From JBBSEZ01 sp038239195 (GTDB taxonomy: Bacteria > Planctomycetota > Planctomycetia > Gemmatales > Gemmataceae), in assembly GCA_038239195.1 (NCBI GenBank), contig JBBSEZ010000112.1:1-23951 (forward strand): DNA of 23,951 nucleotides, written 5' to 3'. The position numbers were made by a program, and so were the translations under genes. The notes under the pieces were generated by a model, which saw only the letters and a program-made list of their open reading frames with translations, was not told the origin of the DNA and searched no databases. The stretch's first letter is position 1; every line of letters begins with the position of its first letter. Shown one piece after another: positions 5,589-13,957 of this stretch.

Positions 5589-7562
5589 TCACGCCCCGGC
5601 CGGCGGGGGGCTACCCGGGGCCTTCGGGGCCTTGTCCTTGGGCGGTGCGCCCTTCCCCTTGCCCTTGCCTTCCGGCGCGCCCTCCTTGCTGGGCCCGCCT
5701 TTCTTCTTGGGGCCATCGCCCAGGCGGGCCTTGTCGGCTTCCGACAGCAGAACGCGCGGGTTGAGCACGACCTCCTCGCCCTCCTTGAGGCCCTCTTTGA
5801 CCTCGGCCTCCTTGTCGTTGCTGAGGCCGACCACGACGTCGCGCTCGACCGGCCCGCGCGGCGTCTTGACGAAGCACTTGCGAATGCTGCCGTCCGCGAC
5901 CGTCCCCAGGATGGCCTGGAGCGGCACGATCAACGCATTTTCGGTGTGGCTGTCGGTGTAGATCGTCACCTCCGCACTCATGCCGGGCTTCAGGCCGGGA
6001 AGCGACTCGTCGATCTCCACGTTCGTCTGGTACACCTTGACGTCGGCCGAGAGCCAATCCTGCTGCGAGGCGACCGTCGCCACCGTCTTGACGTGCCCGG
6101 TGAACGCATGGCTTGGGAACGAGTCGATGCGGATGCGGGCCTTCTGCCCGGTGCGCTCCAGTCGCTGGTCGAGCTTGCGGTGCGTTTCGGCGAAGCGCTC
6201 GCGGATGCTGTGGAAGGTCGGCTGGTTGACGAGGCGGGAGGTCGGCCCCGGAACCATGAGCAGCCCGGCCTGGACCGACTCGGTGAAGCCGGTCTTCAGC
6301 CACACCTCGCCCTTCACGCGCGATACCATCGCCTCGTGGACGCGCGTGTTCACGATCATCTTGCTCAGGTCGGGGATGCGCATGAGCTTCTGGCCCTCGC
6401 GCACGGGCTCCCCCTGCGCCACGATCGACTGCTGCGAACCGGACCCGAAGCGGCTCTGCTCCGGCACGAAGAAGACCACCAGCCCGTCCTGTGGCGCCAG
6501 GATCAGGCACTTGCGGATCTCCTTCTCGATGTCTTCGTAGCGCACCGTCTCCTGATCGAAGACCGATTTCTTGGAGAGGCGATCGACGTTGGCGGTGACT
6601 TTCTTGGCCTCGGCCTGCGTCTTCACGCGATCGAGGGCCCGCTTGGCCTCGTCGATCTTCCCCTGGAGGTCCATGATGGTCCGCGTCTTGTTCCCGAATT
6701 TCTTGTCCTCGAGGACGCGCAGTTCTTCCACGACGTTTTTCTCTGCCAGCCGGGCGCTGGTCAGGCGAGCCGCGTCGGACTGCGCCTGGGCGGCCGTCAC
6801 GTAGCGCCGGCCCGGCTTGGACATGCGCCCCGACCAGGCGGCGCGTTCCTCCCACATGGTCAGGTCCGAGCGGGCCATCTCCAGCTTCCCCTCGATTTCG
6901 AGCTTCTTGGAGAGGTATTCGCCTTTCTCGTACTTCTCCAGGTCGATGTTGGTCAGGGCCAGGTCGAGCTTGGCCTTGGCGAGGTCGCTAAAGTTCTGGC
7001 TCAGGACGATCTTGTACTGCTCCTCGGCCTGCATCCATTCCGACCGCTTCGTGTCCACCACGATCTTCTGGGTCTTGAGTTGCTCGTACAGGCCCGAATC
7101 GTCCAGATCGACCAGTTTGTCCCCGCGCTTCACCTCCGTGCCGTCTTCGACCACCCAGCGGATGGTGGTCGCCACCGTGCTGTTCGCCGAACGAGCCTTG
7201 ACGCGGCAAACGACGTCGCGGTTCTCGGCTGCCTCCAGCGCCCCGCGCTCCACGATGGTTAGCTGCACCTTGCCGTGCGTCACCTTGTGGTAGATCAGGT
7301 CGGCCCGGTTCTTGTTGCCGCCCCCGAAGAGGAGCACCGACCCGCCCACGGCCGCCCCCGCCACCAGCAGGGTGGCGACGACGGCGCCGATCTTAGCGCC
7401 CGTCCCCCAGCGCCTCGGCCGTGGGAGCCGTGAGGGCAGGTGGGAGCTCGGCTGGCCGTTTGTCGTCTGGCCGTTTTTCTTCTCGGGGGGCAGCTGAGGG
7501 CTCGGTTCCGGGGGCGCAGTTGACGGGGGGGTTGCAGGACTGGCACCGGGTTGCAACGTCAT
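5589..7562 (-). CDS. HlyD/MacA-family periplasmic adaptor, long form
   Basis: Membrane-fusion protein, 657 aa, linking the ABC permease to the outer-membrane channel. It has a Pro-rich cytoplasmic N-terminus of about 65 residues, one membrane anchor (IGAVVATLLVAGAAVGGSVL), a biotinyl-lipoyl-like half (IRWVVEDGTEVKRGDKLVDLDDSG), a long charged coiled-coil region (about residues 140-330), the second lipoyl half (LAPQDGLVVFFVPEQ), beta-barrel segments, and a C-terminal domain with ENALIVPLQAILG and VVVGLSNDKEAEVKEGLKEGEEVV. The tail is Lys/Gly/Pro-rich and low in complexity. The length is well above the usual 350-450 aa. The ATG at 7562 has GAGGAG 9 nt upstream. No ATG, GTG or TTG in frame lies between the end of the TolC-like gene (7393) and the membrane segment, so the two genes must overlap by 170 nt. 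Confidence 0.9.
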   Translation of the reverse strand: MTLQPGASPATPPSTAPPEPSPQLPPEKKNGQTTNGQPSSHLPSRLPRPRRWGTGAKIGAVVATLLVAGAAVGGSVLLFGGGNKNRADLIYHKVTHGKVQLTIVERGALEAAENRDVVCRVKARSANSTVATTIRWVVEDGTEVKRGDKLVDLDDSGLYEQLKTQKIVVDTKRSEWMQAEEQYKIVLSQNFSDLAKAKLDLALTNIDLEKYEKGEYLSKKLEIEGKLEMARSDLTMWEERAAWSGRMSKPGRRYVTAAQAQSDAARLTSARLAEKNVVEELRVLEDKKFGNKTRTIMDLQGKIDEAKRALDRVKTQAEAKKVTANVDRLSKKSVFDQETVRYEDIEKEIRKCLILAPQDGLVVFFVPEQSRFGSGSQQSIVAQGEPVREGQKLMRIPDLSKMIVNTRVHEAMVSRVKGEVWLKTGFTESVQAGLLMVPGPTSRLVNQPTFHSIRERFAETHRKLDQRLERTGQKARIRIDSFPSHAFTGHVKTVATVASQQDWLSADVKVYQTNVEIDESLPGLKPGMSAEVTIYTDSHTENALIVPLQAILGTVADGSIRKCFVKTPRGPVERDVVVGLSNDKEAEVKEGLKEGEEVVLNPRVLLSEADKARLGDGPKKKGGPSKEGAPEGKGKGKGAPPKDKAPKAPGSPPPAGA

Positions 7563-10392
7563 CGATCCACACTCCTCGGGCATCCAGAGGCATCAGGCCC
7601 ATGTCGCGGTAGAGGCTCATGCGCGTCGTCACGTAGCCTACCCAGATATTGTAAAGGTCGTTCTGGGCGTTCAGAAGGGAATTTTGCGTCGTCAGCAACT
7701 GATTGGTCAGGGCGGCCGGGTCGGCGGCGCGGCTTGCCGGGGTCGGGCCGCCCACGAGGCCGGTCGCCAACGCCGGCGTGGTTGGCGTCTGCGGCTGGCT
7801 GAAAGCCACCAGCGCCTGATCGACCTGTCGGTACGCCAGCTCGATGGCGCGCTTCTGCACCGTGTGGTAGTTCACGCCCGCCGCGCGCAGCTGCCGGAGG
7901 TCCAGCCGCACCTGAAACAACACGTTGTCCTCGGCAAGCTGAAGCTCGCGCCGCTGGCGCTGGTAGGCGATCAGCGTGGCGCGGTAGTTGTTGCGCTCGG
8001 CCAGGCGCACGAGCGGCAACTGCCCGTTGAAGATGAGCCGGCTCGTCCCGGTGGCCCCGCCGAACTTGAACGGCTGCCTGCCCCCCGGCGGGGTGCTAAT
8101 CGTCGCGTTGTACTCGACGTTGAACGTGCCGAGCAGGGCGTTGGCGGCCACGGCGACCTTGCGCCAGCTATCGACGAGCTGCGCCCGGTTGTTCATCAGG
8201 TCGAGCCGGTTGGCCAGGGCGTACCGAGAGGCGGCCGCCAGCACCTTGTCGTCGTTGTCAGCCAGCAGGTCCACCCCGTCGATGCAGAGCGGCGGCAGGT
8301 TCGGCCAGAGGGTGCGCACCCGGTTGATCCGCTCGCGGAAGGGCTCCTCCAGAAGCGGCAGGAACGCCCGGTAGACGGACGTGAAGAGGGCGCCGGCCCG
8401 AGCGAACCGGACGCGCTCGTCCTTGGTCGCCTCCCAGGGCCTGGCCTCGTAGGCCCGCAGGAACGCCTCGAACTGCCCCAACTCTATCTCGAAATCGATG
8501 GCCTCGATGCGGTCCTCCTTGGCCTTGGGCAGCCCGCCCTTGTCGCGCAGCGCGGCTCGCTCGTCGAGGAGCTTGCGCCGCTCGACGCGCAATTTCTCCA
8601 ACTCTTGCTCGAGCGGGCTGAGGGCGGTCGGCGCCGGCCTTGCGTTCGACCGCGCGCGCCAGGCGCCCAGGCGCCGGCCGATCGTCTTGCTGAAATCGGT
8701 CTCGCGCGTCAGTGGGCCGTCGGTCAGGAGCTTCGCCAGGCGGGCGCGCAGATGGTTGGCCTCTTCCATCTTGCCGTAGCGCTGGGAGACGCTCACGCTG
8801 GCCTCGTACGCAGCGCTGACGTCCTCGAAACGGCGCGTCTGCCGATACAGCGGGCGCAAGTCTTCCTCGACGAGGTCCAGAGCCAGCGTCATGGGCAGGC
8901 CGAGTTGCTGCTTGAGCTGGTCGAGGTCGCTGCGATAGGTTGACTGGAAGTTGAGCAAGGTCTCGATGCTGCGCAACAACTGCTGTTCGACCTGCCCGAC
9001 CTGCACCTCATCGACGATGTCGCCTTCGCGGTAGACCTGGAAGAGCCGCAGGAACCGCGTGAGGGCCTCGATGTTGCGCACCTGGTTGATGAGCTGGAAC
9101 TTCTCGGCCACGCTGGCCAGGAAGCCCTGCGGCGTCGAGCCGGCGCCGGGAAGGGCGAACAGGCGCCCTCCCGCCCCGATGGGGAGTTGGACGGAGACGG
9201 CGTTGCTGGCCAGGGGCGTGACGGGGGGCAAGGTGGGCGGGACGAACTGGTTGGTCGGGAGGCTGACGACGCCCCCCGAGATGGCCTGGACGCCGGCCTG
9301 CACCCCGGGGATGAAGGTGGGCTGCCCCGCGCCGATGAACACGTAGAACTCTTGCTGGAACTTGACGTAGTCGCGGATGGCGTAGAGGAGGTTGCGCTCG
9401 GCCTGGGTGAGCGGCTCGAGGGCGACCGCCCGGCCCCCGCCGCGGAGGAATGGTTGCACCACGTCGAGCGACAGGGTCGAGACGCTCGTACTGGGGTAGT
9501 TGCCGAGGTTGTAGACGGTCTGGTTGGCGAAGCTGGCGAGCAGCAGCGCGCCGGTCGAGAAGGCCTTGGTAAAGCCGAGCGTCGAGTTAGTGGTCCAGCG
9601 GTTGGTCTGCCCATCGGGCGAATTTTTCCCGCTCCGCTCGCGGATGGCGGTGCCGGCGGCGAACAACTGCGAGCCGAAGGCGAAGCGCTCGAGCGTCACT
9701 GGCAGGGCGGCCAGGTAGAGTTGCTCGCGGCGCGCCTGGTACTCGCGGCTGTTGATGAGCCCGAGTTGGACGCACTGTTCGAGGTTGATGAGGAGCGGCC
9801 TCTCGCGCGAGGCCGCCTGCTTGGCGTCTGCCTCCGATAGGGCGCGATCGACCTTGACCGGGTCGGCGATCTCGCGACGGGCGAGCGTCAGGCCCTTGGC
9901 CACCTCTTTGTCCGGGTCGGCGCTGGCAGGATTGTCCAGCAGCGCGGCGACGCTGGTGCTGGCGTCCTTGGCGTGCTCCGCGTCCTCCCGGGCTCGATTC
10001 TCGCAGTCCCATTGGGCGAGCAAGTCGAGGTAGCCGACGCCCCCAACCTGAGCGACCCCCGCCTTGCCCGGCTTTTGCGGGTTGGGCGAGAAGTCGCGAG
10101 CGGCCGGGTCGTCCGGCGGCATCGGCGGCCGGTCCGGGTTGGTCGGGTCGGCAAAGCGCGACAGCGGATCGGGGTAAACGAAGTAGTCGGGGAGCTCCCA
10201 TGCCGTGCCCTTGCTCTTGTCGCTCAGCAGCCCTGCCACCTCGCGGTCCGCCCGCTTGCGGAAGAAGTTCCGGGTGCAACCGCCCAGCGGAGTGAGCAGA
10301 CCGGGCACCACAAGGGTCAGCAGCGCCCACCGCAAGAAGGGCGAGGCCCAGGCGGGCCTGCTTGTCTTGCGGGAACGAATTTGATCGGCCAT
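7393..10392 (-). CDS. TolC-like outer-membrane efflux lipoprotein, about 1000 aa
   Basis: Predicted outer-membrane channel of the exporter encoded downstream. The 999-aa product starts MADQIRSRK, with a signal sequence (LRWALLTLVVPGLLTPLGGC) ending in a lipobox, LGGC, with C39 as the lipidated residue. TolC-type features include LLINLEQCVQLGLINSREYQARREQLYLAALPVTLERFAF, the strand-like GALLLASFANQTVYNLG, the RALANRLDLMNNRAQLVDSWRKVAVAANAL-type motif near nt 8150-8230, and a final helical pair with LLTTQNSLLNAQNDLYNIWVGYVTTRMSLYRDMG. The two repeats of the fold are separated by a long charged helical insertion, making the protein about twice the usual 450-500 aa. The C-terminal 55 residues are Pro-rich and are encoded in the overlap with the adaptor gene. 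The start at 10392 has GGAG about 10 nt upstream. Confidence 0.87.
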   Translation of the reverse strand: MADQIRSRKTSRPAWASPFLRWALLTLVVPGLLTPLGGCTRNFFRKRADREVAGLLSDKSKGTAWELPDYFVYPDPLSRFADPTNPDRPPMPPDDPAARDFSPNPQKPGKAGVAQVGGVGYLDLLAQWDCENRAREDAEHAKDASTSVAALLDNPASADPDKEVAKGLTLARREIADPVKVDRALSEADAKQAASRERPLLINLEQCVQLGLINSREYQARREQLYLAALPVTLERFAFGSQLFAAGTAIRERSGKNSPDGQTNRWTTNSTLGFTKAFSTGALLLASFANQTVYNLGNYPSTSVSTLSLDVVQPFLRGGGRAVALEPLTQAERNLLYAIRDYVKFQQEFYVFIGAGQPTFIPGVQAGVQAISGGVVSLPTNQFVPPTLPPVTPLASNAVSVQLPIGAGGRLFALPGAGSTPQGFLASVAEKFQLINQVRNIEALTRFLRLFQVYREGDIVDEVQVGQVEQQLLRSIETLLNFQSTYRSDLDQLKQQLGLPMTLALDLVEEDLRPLYRQTRRFEDVSAAYEASVSVSQRYGKMEEANHLRARLAKLLTDGPLTRETDFSKTIGRRLGAWRARSNARPAPTALSPLEQELEKLRVERRKLLDERAALRDKGGLPKAKEDRIEAIDFEIELGQFEAFLRAYEARPWEATKDERVRFARAGALFTSVYRAFLPLLEEPFRERINRVRTLWPNLPPLCIDGVDLLADNDDKVLAAASRYALANRLDLMNNRAQLVDSWRKVAVAANALLGTFNVEYNATISTPPGGRQPFKFGGATGTSRLIFNGQLPLVRLAERNNYRATLIAYQRQRRELQLAEDNVLFQVRLDLRQLRAAGVNYHTVQKRAIELAYRQVDQALVAFSQPQTPTTPALATGLVGGPTPASRAADPAALTNQLLTTQNSLLNAQNDLYNIWVGYVTTRMSLYRDMGLMPLDARGVWIDDVATRCQSCNPPVNCAPGTEPSAAPREEKRPDDKRPAELPPALTAPTAEALGDGR

Positions 10393-10816
10393 CGATCCGC
10401 GCTCCCAAAGAAAGGAGTGATAAGGCGCTATAACCGTTATCGACCGCAAGGTTTGCCCAACTTGAGCCCGCCGAGGGAACGCGAAGAGGAACGAACAGAA
10501 CGAGGCGACCAGGGGGCGTTAGCCCCCCCCTGTTGAAAGCGCCCCCGGGGGGCATACGGGTTGGTGAACGGCGACGCGACCGACGAACAAGGACGGCTGG
10601 TGGCGCTCGCGCCTTCGACGTGCATGACGCTCCGCGCGGGCCTGGAGCGCGGGCGCTGAGCGTTTCGTCCCGAGGTCATCGTGAGGAGTAAAGCGACAAC
10701 TAGACCGAATTCGGGCGTGGAGCTTGCCGATATTAGCATCTGTAAGGCCCCTACGGGGCTTGCCGGCGCGGCCGTTCCTCGCCGTCCACGACGTCGGCCT
10801 TCGGTGGGATCGTGCC
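10393..10816. other. 424-bp divergent intergenic region
   Basis: This separates the minus-strand exporter operon from the plus-strand lipoprotein gene and must hold both promoters. No clear -35/-10 pair was found on either strand. Seen directly: an 11-bp palindrome ATAACCGTTAT at 10430-10440, about 40 nt before the minus-strand start; a G/C hairpin GGGGGC-GTTA-GCCCCC at 10512-10527, followed by a second C/G palindrome at 10541-10553; and a hairpin at 10744-10761 (AAG, bulged G, CCCC, loop TAC, GGGGCTT) in the likely leader of the plus-strand gene. No coding potential was recognised. Confidence 0.6.
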
Positions 10817-12238
10817 ATGAGCCTCCGCTCTCATCTCCTTCGTTTCGTGCCCTGTCTGGTCCTCCTGGCCGGGCTCGCGGGGTGCGTGCAGATCACCTGT
10901 CCGCCCGGCGTTCAGGTTCCCTGCCCGACCTGTGTTCCCTCCGGCCGTTGCCCGGAGCTACAGCCGGTGACGCGCGGCGTGGTCGAGATCGACCTCGCTG
11001 CCGTGCCCAAGCCGGGGCCGAAAGCGCGCCTGGGGCGGTGCTACCGCGCCTTGACCGCGCACGAGTGTCTGTGTCTGGCCCTCGAAAACGCCCCGCTGGC
11101 CAACCTGCTCGCGACCGAGGCGCTCGCTCGGGGCCGCGAGAACAGCCTGAACTGTCTGGCCGGCCTGCCGGGCCGCCAGCGCAGCCAGCTCTCCACCACC
11201 GTCCTCGTCTACTCGTCGGAGGAAGTCCGCAACCGCTCGGCCGGGGTGGCCCTGGAGGCCTACTTCCGCCTGGCCGAGGCGGAGGGCCGCGACGACCTGC
11301 TCCAGCTGAGCCTCGAAGAGGTAGATAGCCTCGTCACCAAGGCCCAGGCGCTGCTCAAGCAAGGGCTGCGGTCCCCGACCGACGTGGGCGCGCTGCGCCG
11401 TCAGCAGAGCGAGCTGCGCGCCGACGAGACGCAGATCGACGTCGCCATCGACCAGCTCAACGGCAAGCTCAAGACGCTGGTCGGCCTGCCGTGCGCCAAC
11501 GACAACAGTTCGCTCTGGCCAACGGGCGCCCTGCGCGTCCAGCCGGCCGACGTCAACTGCGAAGCGTGCGTCGCCGTGGCGCTGGTCTCGCGGGCCGACC
11601 TGAACCTGCTCCGCGCCCTGGCCGGCTCGATCAACGCCCAGACGCTGCCGGTGGCCCGCCAGGTGCTCGGCGGCGTCAACGCTTTGCTCGGCGCGCGTCC
11701 GGCGAGCCCCTGCAAGCTGGGCTCCGCGGTCCAGGCCGTCGCGAACTGCCTGAGCTGCGAAGAAGTCGAGACAGTGCGCAAGCAGGTCAACGCGCTGCTG
11801 CAGGAGCGCAGCCGTCAGGCCGCCGAGGAGGTGCGTCAGGCGGCCCGGGTGGTCGATGGCCGCTTCCGCCTCGTCGCCCTGGCTCGCCAGCGCGACGAGA
11901 TCGCCCAGGACAAGGTCGCCGACCTGCTCAACAAGGAAAAGCGCGGGCTGCCGGTTGGCCTCACCCTCCCGCGGGCCCGCCTCGACGCCCACAAGGCGCG
12001 TGGCGAACTGCTGCACGAGGTCGTCGAGTACCAGATCGCTCAGGCCCAACTCGAACAGGCCCAGGGCATCCTGGCCGCCCGCTGTGCCGGCAAGGCCCCG
12101 GCGTGTGCGCCGCCGGCCGCGCTTCCCCGTCACGCCGTCGTCAGTCAGGCCTCCGCTCCGAAGGCCGGCGCTCCCGGTTTCCCCCTGGCTCCTTGCCCGG
12201 CCGGCTACAATAAGCAGCGCCTGGAGAAGCTGCCGTGA
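10817..12238 (+). CDS. Cysteine-rich TolC-like outer-membrane lipoprotein
   Basis: A 473-aa lipoprotein. The signal sequence FVPCLVLLAGLAGC ends in lipobox LAGC with C23 as the lipidated residue. The body is mostly alpha-helical. It contains TolC/OEP-like runs: EAYFRLAEAEGRDDLLQLSL, then a coiled-coil stretch with KQGLRSPTDVGALRRQQSEL and LNGKLKTLVGLP. A second similar repeat has ARVVDGRFRLVALARQRDE, and the closing helix is EVVEYQIAQAQLEQAQGIL. Eighteen cysteines lie from C23 onward, including CPTC (36-39), CLC (84-86), CEAC (248-251) and CLSC (311-314). That is very unusual for this fold. The ATG at 10817 is chosen because the signal peptide begins there; the ribosome-binding site (GTGGGA) is weak. 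It overlaps the next gene by GTGA. The role is probably an outer-membrane channel or periplasmic structural protein; metal or redox binding is inference. Confidence 0.78.
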   Translation: MSLRSHLLRFVPCLVLLAGLAGCVQITCPPGVQVPCPTCVPSGRCPELQPVTRGVVEIDLAAVPKPGPKARLGRCYRALTAHECLCLALENAPLANLLATEALARGRENSLNCLAGLPGRQRSQLSTTVLVYSSEEVRNRSAGVALEAYFRLAEAEGRDDLLQLSLEEVDSLVTKAQALLKQGLRSPTDVGALRRQQSELRADETQIDVAIDQLNGKLKTLVGLPCANDNSSLWPTGALRVQPADVNCEACVAVALVSRADLNLLRALAGSINAQTLPVARQVLGGVNALLGARPASPCKLGSAVQAVANCLSCEEVETVRKQVNALLQERSRQAAEEVRQAARVVDGRFRLVALARQRDEIAQDKVADLLNKEKRGLPVGLTLPRARLDAHKARGELLHEVVEYQIAQAQLEQAQGILAARCAGKAPACAPPAALPRHAVVSQASAPKAGAPGFPLAPCPAGYNKQRLEKLP

Positions 12239-12549
12239 ACCGCGACGCCAAGGTCTGCTACTGCTTCCACGTGACTCAGCGCAAGCTGCTCAACTTCGTG
12301 CGCCTCGAACGGCCCAAGGTGCCCAGCCAGCTCTCGCAGTGCGGCGGTGCTGGCACGGGCTGCGGCTGGTGTATCCCGTTCCTGAAAGAGCTCTTCACCC
12401 AGGCGGTCGAGGGCGGCAGCACCGAACTGGAGCGACTCACGCCCGAAGAGTACGAGCGCCGCCGGGCGGCCTACGTCCGCGCAGGCAAGGGAGTGCCCCC
12501 GGCAGGGGCGACACCGTTGCCGGCGGAACAGGAAGAAGGCGATCGGTAG
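12235..12549 (+). CDS. BFD-like [2Fe-2S]-binding protein
   Basis: A 104-aa protein with the cysteine pattern of the bacterioferritin-associated ferredoxin domain: C8-x-C10, then 32 residues, then C43-x2-C46 (CYC ... GCGWC). Family members use about 31-32 residues between the pairs and bind one [2Fe-2S] cluster. An extra cysteine lies at 36. The BFD-like core spans about residues 5-60, and the last 40 residues are a charged tail. The start codon is GTG, overlapping the upstream TGA (GTGA), with GGAGAAG ahead of it, so translation is coupled to the cysteine-rich lipoprotein. There is no signal peptide, so it should act in the cytoplasm as an electron carrier or iron/redox sensor. The coupling to an exported lipoprotein is odd. 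The partner is unknown. Confidence 0.85.
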   Translation: MNRDAKVCYCFHVTQRKLLNFVRLERPKVPSQLSQCGGAGTGCGWCIPFLKELFTQAVEGGSTELERLTPEEYERRRAAYVRAGKGVPPAGATPLPAEQEEGDR

Positions 12550-12564
12550 AGGCGGGCCCGCCAG

Positions 12565-13476
12565 TCACCGTGCCCTCGACAGCGGCGCCAGCGCCGCGAC
12601 GGTAGCGCGAGTGGCGGCGTCGATCTTGGCCTCCCATCCCTTGTCGTCTGGCTTGAATGGAAACAGCACGCCGCGCGAGCTGTTGACCACGGCGCCAAGC
12701 CCGTCTCTCCGAAAGGCGGGGGCCGTGTTTGCGGCGGTCCCGCCCTGTGCGCCAAACCCCGGCACGAGGAAGATCACCTCCGGCAGCGCCTCGCGCAGTT
12801 CCGCCAGTTCCGCGGGGTAGGTGGCGCCGACCACGGCGCCCACGTCGCCCAGCCCGCAGGCGCCCAGGTTCTCGCGCGACCAGGCGGCTACCGCCTCGCC
12901 AACGTGGCGGTAGAGCGGCTTTCCTTCACATTGGAGGTCTTGAAACTGCCCGGCGCCAGGGTTGCTGGTGCGCACCAGCACGAACACGCCGGCGCCGCTG
13001 CGGCGCGCGCTTGCCAGGAACGGCTCGACGGCGTCGCGGCCTAGGTAGGGGTTGACGGTCAAGGCGTCGGCCTGCCAGACGGGGAAGGTGCGGCCCCCGA
13101 GGACGGTCCCGGCGAACGTCGCGTCGGCGTAGGCCGTCGCCGTCGAGGCGATGTCGTTGCGCTTGCCGTCGAGTACGGTCAGCAGGTCGAGCGCCCGCGC
13201 CTTAGCGAGCAGGCGCGCCAGGGCCGCGAAGCCGGCGGGGCCGCACGCTTCGAAGAAGGCGGCTTGTGGCTTCACGATGGGCACTAGGGGCGCGACGACG
13301 TCGAGGACGCGCGAACAGAACTCCTCGAAGGCGGCGGCGGCCGCCTCGAGGCTGTCGGGGCCGTGCCGGCGCCGCAGTTCCTCGGGCAACGATTCCCAGC
13401 GCGGGTCGAGCCCGACGCACACGGCGTTGCCCCTGGCGCGGACGGCTGTGGCGAGTCGATCGGCGAAGTGCATCAT
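12565..13476 (-). CDS. pyrF: Orotidine 5'-phosphate decarboxylase, type 2
   Basis: Catalyses OMP to UMP, the last step of de novo pyrimidine synthesis, in the cytoplasm. The 303-aa length and overall sequence fit the longer type 2 enzymes (about 270-310 aa). Markers are VCVGLDPRWESLP at the N-terminus, VKPQAAFFEACG, and the catalytic DGKRNDI (D103, K105, D108). FVLVRTSNPGAGQFQ, VGATYPAELAELR, FLVPGFGAQGG and the phosphate-binding VNSSRGVLFPF follow. It is the last gene of a minus-strand unit and starts 5 nt after the aspartic-protease stop. No clear ribosome-binding site is seen, so translational coupling is likely. The first two codons are both ATG, so the start may be 13476 or 13473. It converges with the BFD-like gene, with only 15 bp between stops. 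Confidence 0.95.
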   Translation of the reverse strand: MMHFADRLATAVRARGNAVCVGLDPRWESLPEELRRRHGPDSLEAAAAAFEEFCSRVLDVVAPLVPIVKPQAAFFEACGPAGFAALARLLAKARALDLLTVLDGKRNDIASTATAYADATFAGTVLGGRTFPVWQADALTVNPYLGRDAVEPFLASARRSGAGVFVLVRTSNPGAGQFQDLQCEGKPLYRHVGEAVAAWSRENLGACGLGDVGAVVGATYPAELAELREALPEVIFLVPGFGAQGGTAANTAPAFRRDGLGAVVNSSRGVLFPFKPDDKGWEAKIDAATRATVAALAPLSRAR

Positions 13477-13481
13477 GGGGC

Positions 13482-13916
13482 TCAGTACATCTCAAATATG
13501 TGTTCGCCGCCGTGGGCGGGGTTGGGGATCAGGCGCCCACCGCGCGGATCGACGACGAGGTCGAGCACTTCCAGGGGCACCTGGCCGATCAGGGCGGGCG
13601 CCGGGTCGGGCACCTCCATAACGTCCACCGTGCATTGCCGGTCCTGGATGGTCAACCGGACGGCGTCGCACAGGTAGGCCTCAGCCAGCCCGGCGCTGGT
13701 GACCATGCGCTTGGGCTGAAGCCGTGTCAGGCCCAGGTGCTGCACGAAGCGCGTCGGCAGCGACAGGGTGGTCGCCCCGGTGTCGGCCAGCGCGTCCGGG
13801 ATCGTGAGGCGCCGCACTTGGTCGGCCGGCAGGTGCCCCGTCTCGGCGAGCCACAGGTCCCGAAGGTTCACCACCGTCGCTTCCGTTGTCACGCGCCCCA
13901 TCGTGTTCGTCTCCAT
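13482..13916 (-). CDS. Retropepsin-like (clan AA) aspartic protease
   Basis: A 144-aa protein with the single-domain layout of retropepsin-like proteases, which work as homodimers. The catalytic motif is LADTGATTLSLP with D45-T46-G47, on a strand after VRRLTIPDAL. The second conserved element is APALIGQVPLEVLDLVVDP (I110-G111), the usual hydrophobic-hydrophobic-Gly before the final helix and strand. There is no signal peptide or membrane segment, so it should be cytoplasmic. The ATG at 13916 has GGAGG 6 nt upstream; another in-frame ATG is at 13901. It lies 41 nt after the epimerase stop and 5 nt before pyrF. The substrate is unknown. Similar proteins are frequent in planctomycetes and cyanobacteria, but a link to pyrimidine synthesis is not established. 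Confidence 0.85.
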   Translation of the reverse strand: METNTMGRVTTEATVVNLRDLWLAETGHLPADQVRRLTIPDALADTGATTLSLPTRFVQHLGLTRLQPKRMVTSAGLAEAYLCDAVRLTIQDRQCTVDVMEVPDPAPALIGQVPLEVLDLVVDPRGGRLIPNPAHGGEHIFEMY

Positions 13917-13957
13917 TTGCCCCTCCGCCCTGTTGCCCACTCTCTCCCAACGTGCCG

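Noticed and set aside
7684..8943. 419-aa plus-strand open frame
   Set aside because: Antisense to the TolC-like gene, low in complexity and without motifs.
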